A stretch of DNA of 64,000 nt, taken from Pelecanus crispus. Lineage: Eukaryota > Chordata > Aves > Pelecaniformes > Pelecanidae. Location of the stretch: the NCBI RefSeq assembly GCF_030463565.1, contig NC_134652.1, forward strand, positions 19,817,397-19,881,396, written 5' to 3'. Of this stretch, positions 27,189 to 64,000 are shown one piece after another. Position 1 is the first letter of the stretch, and the number at the start of each line of letters is the position of its first letter. The notes beneath the pieces are model-generated. The model saw only the letters and a list, made by a program, of their open reading frames with translations, was not told where the DNA came from and did not search any database. The position numbers and the translations under genes were made by a program.

Positions 27189-27981
27189 AGAAGAAGTGTA
27201 ATCTGACCAGAAGCCATCTTCCAATAATAGTTAGTATCCCAAATTCCAATCTTTAGGGAAACCATACAAAAGTGCAATCACAAAGGCTGCGATGCTTTTA
27301 AGCAATATTAGCAGAATTTGTTTAGAAGATTTAAAATTACTGTTTTGAATTACCGTGTTCTACATCTCTTGTTAAAGGTAATTAATCTTCATTCACTGCA
27401 AAAGGACTGTTGCACACTCATGAGTGAGCTATACCTGGACCCATGAGAAGCATTATCAAGAAAAAGGTAGTGGCCCAATCACCACTTTTCTAAATATATT
27501 TTCTATACAAAATATTTTCAAGGTATAATCCTTAGTTATTTGTACAGTACTCTATGATTTAAAGAACAATATTCAGTAAAATAGTAAGTGTGTGAAATTG
27601 CAACACCACATGGAATGAGCACTCTGCCATTTTGCTAGTGTAATCAACATCAGGACCAGAAAAATTTTCTAACACGCAAGCAAAAATATTCCATAGTTTT
27701 TGAGTCTTGACTGTACACTTCATGATTTTGGCTATGATTTGCAGCACACTTGTAAGATACACAAATATCTTATGCACATTTCAGTAGCAGAATGGCACTT
27801 GGCTTGCTCTAATAGAAACAACAGAGATGCAACTGACAATTTTAAGAAAGACAATGTCCTTATTTGCATGCTGAAAATCTGGTTGTGTCCCCCTAATCCA
27901 GGCACATCCATTCATTGTGCAATCTGTCGATGGGTAAACAAATAGTGCAGGATTCGTCTCAGTGGGATCTGGACCTTTGGT

Positions 27982-56144
<28,163 letters not shown>

Positions 56145-56169
56145 CTACCTGTGACACACGTGGAAGGAG

Positions 56170-56990
56170 AGAGGTGCGTGAGCCCGGCGGCACCAGGCCG
56201 GCGGCGATGCCCCGCAGGACGCGCGTCGCCATGCAGCGGGCAGGGCACCCGCCTTACCGTTTGCGCAAGGGCGGCCGCTCCCGCCGCCCGGGCTCCGAGG
56301 CAGCGCCCCTGCCCCCGCCGGCCGCCCAAGGCGCCGCGGTGACAGGTGCAGGGGCCGCGGCCGCCCCGCCGCCAGCCCGCCCGGCACGGCACAGCCCCGC
56401 CGAGGCGCGCCGCGCTCCGCAGGCCTCGGAGGGGCCCCGCGGGCAGGAGCCCTCCCCCGCCGCGCCAGCAGCCCGCCGGCAGGAGAGGGCGGCGGGCCGG
56501 GCAAGCTCGGCGGGGGCCGGGCTCTCCCCTGCTCGCCCGACTCCCGTCCCTCCCCGCGGCGCACCTGCGGCGCCTCCCGCCCCCGCCTCGGCCCCCCGCC
56601 GTACCTGGCGCAGCCCCGCGGCCTCGGGCGGGCGGGCGGCCGCCCAGCGAAAGAGAAAGGGAAACGGCGTGCGCCTCCCGCCCCCTTGGAGCCCTCCCTC
56701 CTTCCCTCCCCGCCGGGCTGCCGCGGCCGGTCCCGGGGCGGGCGGGCGGGACGGGCGCGCAGGCGCCGCTCCCCGGCCGAGCCCTGCTGCGCCGCGGCCC
56801 GCAGCGCCGCTGCGGGGCGGGGGCCGCCGGGAGCCCCTGAGCGGCCCCGCGGGGGCCGGGGGCGGGCGGCCGCGGCGCAGGGCAGGCGGGAGCGCAGCGG
56901 AGCCGCTGCCGGCCGCAGGTGAGGGCAGGAGCGGCCGCGGCGCAGCCCGCGGCCCGTCACCCGCCCCGCTCGGCCCTTACACCGCTTCTT
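56170..56990 (-). promoter_or_regulatory. PCGF5: CpG island promoter of PCGF5
   Basis: This stretch of about 820 bp is extremely G+C-rich and full of CpG, in sharp contrast to the AT-rich surroundings. GC-box-like runs occur at 56735-56750, 56814-56823 and 56961-56968, and no TATA box stands out. It lies immediately upstream of the start-codon exon, as expected of a broad CpG promoter. Donor-like sites on the gene strand (near 56256 and near 56604) could end alternative non-coding first exons. The TSS cannot be placed from sequence alone. Long open frames here on both strands are a by-product of the base composition. Confidence 0.85.
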
Positions 56991-59271
56991 AAAAAGAACT
57001 TCAGCTGCTGCCCGTGCAAGGGTGAAACTTAAACGCATTTTTCCACCCCTCAAGAGGAAATACTAACCGCTGCACCAAGTTAGGCCCAAAGCCGGTAAAC
57101 AGTTACACGTTATACATGTGCTTCCCTCTAACCGGGACCAGCTAGCCGGAGGACGACTAAGGGCGAGTGAAAGCTGTCTCCGTGGTTCTGTGCATCCGCT
57201 TTCTGCTCCCCCGTTCACAGAAATGCACCATATCACCAGGAAATTATCCATAAAACTAAAGCTGCCTTAATGGTACTTTGCAATTGCGCTATTTCTAGAA
57301 AATTTCTTCTACGCTCTTTTTAACAATAATAACAAAAATACACGGAGGCATTCTCTATATTAGCTGCAATACCATCACATTACCTGTGACTGTGCTAGGT
57401 CTTTGCTTTTGGGCTCTGCATTTGACAGAAACACTCATTTTGCATGGGCCCTCCACAGTGCAGTCTCCCTTTCCTCCTTGGGTATGTGCTGCAACAGCAG
57501 AAGGCTGTAATAACTTAGGCCTGCTCCTGCCATCCGTTCCTACTTCTGGAATATTTACTCTCCAGTAGATCTCCATTTGCATCAATTCAATTGCCAGGCT
57601 GAGTCAGGTGCACTAAAAACTGTTACAATGACACTTACAGTGTAGTGCTGAATGCCTGATAAACCTGACATAGAGTAATTCAACAGAATGTGTGTAATTT
57701 TTCCTGATAAACTGTTAATCTTGTACGAAATTATTTCTCCACAACATGAACAGAAGTTTATAAAGCTAAAAAGCTTTCGAAGCAGTGTGTGGTAGAGTTT
57801 AACAAAAAGTTCTGTTTTGATGGTTTTGGCCTTCTATTGTTAACCACTGTTTGCATTATTATACCATAAAGCACACACTGCTGAGTCAAAGGTTAGAGAA
57901 CGCTAAACTCTAACAGAGAAAGTAGCCAACATAGACTATGTATATCTCATGGGACTATTTTAATTAGTAGTCACATTCTGTCAGTTTAGCAGAAGTTGAC
58001 ATTTTTCAGAATGAGCATGAGAGTGGCCCTGCTTGAATGTAGACTAAGCACGATACAGCGTTACTAAACTTACATACATGCATTTAAAACAAGCAAGTGC
58101 TGATGCTCTCCTGGCTGTTTCAAAATGACTGGGTCTGGTAAGATTTGTTTTAAAAATAAACTGGATTCTAAGTGGGATTTCAAAGCATAGTTTATCGAGT
58201 ATCCCTACTGGGAAAAAAAAAAAATTCTAAACAAATTTATCAGCTAGGCTCATGTTTGCACAATAATGGATGTACGATGTTCTATCGAGCACATTAAAAA
58301 CAGAGTTACATCATTTATTATACTGTGTAGCCCATGCAGTAATAATTGCACAGCAGTCGTGATACTTGCGAACATCCACAACTGGTACAGATTCCCACGA
58401 GCCATACCGAAGTCCCTCCCTCTTTCAAGGACTACCAGTCCCGTGCCAGGTAAGTGACAGCGTACATGACAAATTCTTGCCTCATCTCTCCACAATGTAG
58501 GAGCTCGGTCCTGCTGGTACCCAACTGTATTTATGAGATGCCGAATGCCCTTAACTCTCACCAAACACGATGAAAGTTCAGGCATTCAGCACCTTTCAAG
58601 ACCACAACATGAAGAACAAATGAGAAGCAGTGCAGAAGCAGCTCTCATTTCATTATCAGAGGAAAGTAGTATAACAAAGATCTTTAAATACTTACTCCTA
58701 CTTTGTATCATAAGGAAGCAAATTATGTTAATAAATGCTTATGAAGTCATTATAATTTCAAAGGTAGTTAACTCCTAGCATTGCATACAACAGGTTTACT
58801 TAAAAATACAGGGGCATACAAGTGATGTGAGCATTTTGATCTACTTACAGCACTTAAAAGGTAACAGAGGAATAGTGTTTCGATCAAACAAGGTGGTCAT
58901 TTTCGTATTGAGAGAAACAGAATTAACAAAAAACCCTGAACTAGTCAAGAGTAAATACATATCATGTATTAGCAACAGCAAATGTGGTATTACAGAGAGG
59001 GTGATTATAGCCCTCAAATCAGTGATGAAAAGACGGCTGCTCTCATTTTTCCGTGTTTCTTGAGCTTCTGACTTTCCTATTGACTGACTTGTACTCAGCA
59101 GTTCTCAGAGTGTCCTCTAGCACAGTACTTACTTTTTTTTAAAACTAAGTCATTTTTTACATATACAAGCTCCTCTAATACATAGAAAATGAAGACTGCT
59201 TTCTAAGCATTATCAAAGTAGAGGAGGAGTTTGTTGAAACCCCTGAAGAACTACCGGATCATCCTCTTTTT
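56991..59271. other. Sequence upstream of the PCGF5 promoter, no gene recognised
   Basis: Base composition drops back to AT-rich after the CpG island. Short open frames at 57,063-57,585 and 58,250-58,585 have no recognisable family or splice signals. No divergent gene is evident. Confidence 0.6.
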
Positions 59272-59562
59272 AGCAAGGCCTGTTGTGACATGACAAGGAC
59301 TAATGGATTTAAACTAAAGAAGAATAGATTTAGACTGGATATAAGGAAGAATTCTTTTACAATGAGGGTGTTGAGGCACTGGCACAGGTTGCCCAGAGAG
59401 GCAGTGGAGGCCCCATTCCTAGAAACATTCCAGGTCAGGTTGGACGGGGCTCCGAGCAACCTGATCTGGTTAAAGCTGTCCCTGCTCACTGCAGGGGGGG
59501 TGGGCTAGATGATCTCTACAGGTCCCTTCCAACCCAAAGCATTCTATGATTCTAAGATTCTA
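59272..59562 (+). mobile_element. CR1 LINE 3' fragment
   Basis: The plus strand encodes the CR1 ORF2 C-terminus: RTNGFKLKKNRFRLDIRK, FTMRVLRHWHRLPREAVEAP, then VRLDGAPSNL. The 3' UTR follows with GATGATCTCTACAGGTCCCTTCC and the terminal ATTCTATGATTCTAAGATTC repeats. The copy is 5'-truncated to about 290 bp. Its relatively intact frame suggests a younger subfamily than the 61.4-kb copy. Confidence 0.95.
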
Positions 59563-60226
59563 ATGTAAAACAGAGTAATTATTTACATTTAATATGAATA
59601 AAATGTATCTTTTTAAAGGAACAGCCAGGACACATAAGAACTTGTGAACTCCAAGCATTTAATTAATTTTACTCATTAATGCAGCTCCAACATTTCTGAA
59701 AAATACCCACGTTTGATGTCAGTTCTTAAGTAAATTAAATTCCAGAGAGAAAATAAACATTGGTCAATACAGCCAAGTTCTCAGTAACATTTTAAATGAC
59801 TGAATAATTCTAATTCTGCAAGTAGATCCACATGAGTACAACCTTATATCCCTATAGAGCTACACTGGAGTCTGTTTCTAGGCAAGTCTCCAATTACCCT
59901 CCAGTTATCCTGTTACTTGTATTTTGTAGATGGAAGAATTACTAGGACACATCTGGACTGGGAAAATAATGAAAAAAATCCCTACTTTTCTTAACAGACA
60001 TTGTGGAGCAATCTGAATGATATTTAGAGGGAAGCCACAGCATTCTCCTTCACTGAATACTGAGTCTCTAGACATCCAAGGGAAATGCCATTTTATGACT
60101 TTTAAAGGCTTGAAAACTTCACAGAATTGCTTAGGTTGGAAGAGACCTCCTGAGGTCATCTAGTCCAACCCCTCTGCTCAAGCAGGATCAGCTAGAGCAG
60201 GTTGTCCAGGCCTGTGTCCAGTTGGG

Positions 60227-60609
60227 TGTCCTGATTTTGGCTGGGATAGAGTTAATTTTCTTCCTAGTAGCTGGCATAGTGCTGTGGTTTGGATTTAGTA
60301 TGAGAATAATGCTGATAGCAACAACTAAAACATCAGTGTGTTAAGTACTGCTTACACTAGTCAAGGATGTTTTCCCATGCTCCGCCAGGTGCACAAGAAG
60401 GTGGGAGGGGTCACAGCCAGGATAGTTGACCCAAACTGTCCATGCAATATGATGTCCTGCCCACTATATAAACTGGGGGGAGTTGGCTGGGGGTGGGGAA
60501 GCAATCGCTGCTCGGGGACTGGCTGGGCATCGTTTGGTGGGTGGTGAGCGGTTGCATCACTTCTTTTTCCTGGATTTTGTTCCTCTTCTTGTTGTTTTCC
60601 TTTTCACTA

Positions 60610-60665
<56 letters not shown>

Positions 60666-60810
60666 TATTTCAATTATTAAACTGTTCTTATCTCAAACCA
60701 CAAATTTTCTTACTTTTGCCCTTTTGATTCTCTCCCCCATCCCACCGGGGTGGGGAGGGTGACGAGCGGCTGCATGGTGCTTGGTTGCTGGCTGGTGTTA
60801 AACCACGACA
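60227..60810 (+). mobile_element. Solo LTR of an endogenous retrovirus (copy B), nested in CR1
   Basis: The 584-bp element is from the same family as the LTR at 6,507, with TGTC...GACA termini. The flanks are TTGGG (60222-60226) and CTGGG (60811-60815), a 5-bp target duplication with one mismatch that matches the interrupted CR1. It has a TATATAAA box (60465-60472), an expanded ATT microsatellite and ATTAAA (60676-60681). It lacks internal genes. Confidence 0.92.
60611..60663 (+). repeat. (ATT)n microsatellite inside LTR copy B
   Basis: Fifty-three bases of uninterrupted ATT (about 17-18 units). The corresponding tract in LTR copy A is interrupted, with only short pure runs. Confidence 0.95.
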
Positions 60811-61389
60811 CTGGGTTTTGAGTATCTCCACAGATGGGGACTGCACCACCTCTCTGTGCAATCTGTTCCAGTTTTGAACACCCTCATAGTAAAAAATGTT
60901 TTCTTGTCATCAGATGGGATTTCATGTGTTTAAATTTGTGCCCATTACCTGTTGTCCTGTCAGTAGGCACTACTGAGAACAGTTTGACTTCCTCATCTTC
61001 ATTCCCTCCTATCAAGTATTTATACATGCTGGTAAGATCCCCCCAAGCCTTCTTTTCTCCCAGCTGAGCAGTCCCCACAATCTCAGTCTCTCCTCATATG
61101 AACGATGCTCCAGTCCCTTAATCATGTTTGTGGCCCTGTGCTGGACTCGCTTCATATCTTTCTTGTATTGAGAAGCCCAGAACTGGACACAGCACTCCAC
61201 ATGTTGCCCTATCAGTGCTGAATAGAGAGAAAGATCACGTCCCTCAAACTGCTGGCAACTTACTAGAAATTACTGCATATTTACTCAGGTATGAAAAATA
61301 GACCAAATATAACCCCTTTGGGATCTTTCATTTCCAGTGATAAATTCCCTATCCACTAGAACAGTATCTAGAAGAGAACCATACACTAA

Positions 61390-61625
61390 TTGGGTTGGAG
61401 GGACCTTTGGACACCATCTGGGCCAATGTCCCTGCTCAAAGCAGGTCTAACATTAAAGTTAAATCAGATTGCTCAGGGCTTTACCCAAATAAAGTTTGAA
61501 TATATCCAAGGATGGCAGTTCTACAGCCTCTCTGGGCAACCTGTCTCAACCCTTGGCAATCCTCATTGTGCATTTTTTTTCTTAGGTCCAGTTGGAATTT
61601 TCCTTGCTGCATCTTGTGTATATTC
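61390..61625 (-). mobile_element. Old CR1-like 3' fragment
   Basis: The plus-strand reading shows diverged CR1 3' sequence: TTGGGTTGGAGGGACC, ATCTGGGCCAATGTCCCTGC, GCCTCTCTGGGCAACCTGT and a later GTCCAGTTGGAATTTTCC. It is more diverged than the adjacent CR1, so it appears to be an independent, older insertion in the same orientation. Confidence 0.75.
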
Positions 61626-64000
61626 CCATATGTATGAATAATTTACTAGCAGCAAGTGAACTTAACTCTTATTGTCATTATCACTGTCTTTGCCGTTATC
61701 TTGGGATCATGCATCATATTTCTTTGCTTTTTAGGCAGAGTAGTAACATTGTTTATCATATAAACAATATTACTACGGTCAGTGTGAAGACTGTCTTTGA
61801 TTTGATAGGAAATGATAGTAATTAGGCTGTTCTTATCCCCATCTCTTATTCATTAAAATGATCAGCAATAAGGTTTTGCGTTTTGACTGTCAGGGCTCTT
61901 CTTCATCCCTACTGAGCTCTGTATAAGATGCTGTATATTAGCACATAATAGCACTTCTGGGATATGGATATCTATAGCATTTCTTTCTTTATGCTTGCTC
62001 TTCTTTTATAGTCTAAAGTAAAGTAGCAAAGCAGGTTGCAAAATACATTTGTATTATTATGCTGCTGACAAATAAGTAAACAATACAAACGCATTCAAGA
62101 TACATTTCAAGAGTAAGGGAAAATTGTGTCACAAAGTATTCCAACTTGAACTAGTTGGACTAATTTAAAGCAAATTTTAAAAAGTAAGAGAAATCGTAAA
62201 GTTCCTACAGGTTTTATAATAATTGGCTGCTAGTAAAGGAGAGGGAATCAAATTAGTGACTCTACCAAGGGAAAGATTAGCAGATCTGTATTGTTAAACA
62301 TTTCCTTGGCACACTAAAATACTGATCAGCCATAGCACACGCTGTCTCTTCACGGTCAGAGAAACACAGAAAACAAGTAAGGAACAAGGCCACAGCAGTG
62401 GGAGAGAGAGATTGCCACTGCAAGAGAGAGAGGGGGAAAAAAAAAATCACAACTGTGAAATAAAATTGACTAGAGATTGTCACTAGCATGAAGGAGACAA
62501 TTTAACATTAGCCACTTGTATGCAGAGGTTTAAGTGAAAAAATACCTGGTTTTGAACATATTATTAGCTGCTGTTAAACATAGTGAGGGAAGGTCTTGTG
62601 ACCAGCTTGACATACCTCCCTGTAAAGAACACATTTAAGAACTGTGGTTACAGTCTTCAGGGGTATTACAATTTTAAAATACCAATCTATCACAGCAGAA
62701 TTCAAACTATTCAGCTGAAAGCAGCTGTAGCTTTAAGAATTAGGTGCAATGGGCATATTTTTGAAGAGTATTTTCCTTGTGTTGCCTTGATTATTTTTTT
62801 ACTATTTGGTATTTTAATTTTGAAGAACAGCTTTAATAGGCATGATTGTATGCATCAGACACAAACATCTCCAGAAACTTCACAGAGAAAGTGAGACAAA
62901 CTTCTAAAATATTAGTGACCAAACTCTCTATTCAGTTACTCTAGTGTCCAGCTGTGCAAACTGTGATCAGCTGTTGCTTTCTGGTTTTTTGTTTTTTTTT
63001 TTTTTTAAGCACAGTAAAGGTACAGTATAAGCTGCCATGTAGCCACGCTGATTCTTCGTGTGAGAATGACCTAACTGACATTATTTTGGCTTCAAAGGCA
63101 AACAAATTCTTCATTATGGTATAGAGCCTTGCATTGTGCCACAACAATTTTTTTTCTTTTCTTCATACATAATTGATTTTTGGTGACACAGTGAGGAGAG
63201 GTTTGCCTTTGAGCCATCAGAGATTGCTCGCAGGGAGTGATGCAACAGCAGGAAGTATACAAGGTGTGCAATCAAGAGGCTTCTGTGCCTCCATTTGCCT
63301 GTGTGCTTGGTTTCAAAATAATGATCTGCGGTGGAGTTAGGATCTGTAGACAACTAAAATACTGGTGGCATCCTCAGCCTTTCCTGGTTTTGTCTTACGG
63401 CACACTGTAGTTTCCATGCACTTTGGTCTCCTGCGCTACATTGGCTTTAGCGTTTTATAGGGTATTGAAAAAAGTGTTTTGTGGTTCGTGTTATGTTCTG
63501 TAGGCAGAAACGGAGTGGGCATTATTTCACAGTTGCCTGCAATTGTGGGGAACCACAGAGAAGGACCAAAGTAGTCTTTTACAGTCCTATGTTTTATATA
63601 AATTTATAGCAATTCTGTGTAAGTATTTAGAGCAAATTATGGTCACACATTTTGGTAACAGCTTAAAGAAGACACATAATTTGAAACAACCCACCTTGGT
63701 TCTAAATCAGCTGCTCTCCATGCACGACAAAGATCTTGCATCTTCAGAATTACTTTTTTGGTCTCTGGCCAGTTATTTCACTTCCACTGCATAGTTTGTT
63801 AAACTTTCTCTGAACTCATGGAAATCACACCTGTATTGCCATTTCTATTATTGTATAATCTCTAATACTTTTTAACTACTTTACCTGTATTGCTATCTGA
63901 TTATATGCTTCTGCCAGTTCAGTTTCCTTTTACTCTGCTCTCTACAATAGCATCAGCTGCTTATTCTGTGGCTTTTCCAGAGAAAACCTACTCAGGAATT
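61626..64000. other. Intergenic sequence at the window edge, nothing recognised
   Basis: AT-rich sequence with short A- and T-tracts (for example near 62,440 and 62,990-63,006). No exon, RNA gene or further transposon was recognised. Confidence 0.55.

Larger units (their letters stand above)
18300..27981 (-). other. PCGF5: Probable PCGF5 3' UTR and downstream sequence (extent inferred)
   Basis: From the stop codon to about 18,300 the sequence is AT-rich, with no exon, CR1 or LTR recognised. The absence of insertions over nearly 10 kb is consistent with a long UTR but does not prove it. On the gene strand, AATAAA occurs at 27183-27188, 21968-21973, 18417-18422 and 18329-18334 (plus-strand coordinates), so several alternative ends are possible. 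Perfect hairpins and a palindrome in this stretch are listed separately. Confidence 0.45.
60120..61262 (-). mobile_element. CR1 LINE fragment split by an LTR insertion
   Basis: The 3' end (60,120-60,226) and the ORF2 portion (60,811-about 61,262) form one minus-strand CR1 interrupted by the LTR. The coding part shows [31 protein letters not shown] and DRTTGNGHKFKHMK, with frameshifts between them. Rejoining the two parts across the target duplication restores the CR1 order. Confidence 0.93.

Noticed and set aside
56145..57053. A 302-codon minus-strand open frame and 272- and 189-codon plus-strand frames in the CpG island
   Set aside because: They are Arg/Pro/Ala/Gly-rich translations caused by extreme G+C and lack of stops, overlap on both strands, and match no domain.
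60483..60762. Open frames with Leu- or Tyr-rich runs
   Set aside because: They are translations of the LTR and its ATT microsatellite, not membrane proteins.

Overview
The window is vertebrate nuclear DNA, almost certainly from a bird. Four recognisable CR1 LINE copies, one ancient CR1 relic and a tiny CR1 tip are present, along with two solo LTRs of one family. The only gene I can support has the exon layout and sequence of the Polycomb gene PCGF5. The species cannot be fixed from the sequence.

Layout. Positions 1 to about 18,300 are non-coding, apparently intergenic sequence downstream of the gene. This part holds one solo LTR with a perfect target-site duplication (6,507-7,062) and one 5'-truncated CR1 (15,193-15,824). 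PCGF5 lies on the minus strand. Its promoter is a dense CpG island at about 56,170-56,990, its start codon begins at 55,952 and its stop codon is at 27,982-27,984. All nine coding exons were located from GT/AG boundaries and reading phase, and they join into an intact frame of 771 nt (256 residues plus stop). The protein has an N-terminal C3HC4 RING, an acidic/basic linker and a C-terminal RAWUL ubiquitin-like domain. Below the stop codon is a long AT-rich stretch without recognised interspersed repeats. It is probably 3' UTR for some distance, with the most distal plausible poly(A) signal near 18,330. Beyond 57,000 the sequence is non-coding again and rich in CR1. It includes a second solo LTR (60,227-60,810) inserted inside an older CR1.

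How it works together. PCGF5 is a PCGF subunit of variant PRC1, which pairs with RING1A/B to monoubiquitinate H2A lysine 119. Everything else in the window is its promoter, introns, UTRs and repeats. From memory, mammals have ANKRD1 upstream and HECTD2 downstream of PCGF5, and neither is visible here.

I see no undescribed multi-gene system. The observations most worth a second look are two tandem 15-codon uORFs upstream of the PCGF5 start, four coding exons that can be skipped in frame (one with weak splice sites), a strong G-quadruplex candidate on the template strand of intron 7, perfect stem-loops and palindromes, a MIR relic, and a weak, possibly decayed LDL-receptor-class-A-like reading frame in the intergenic region.
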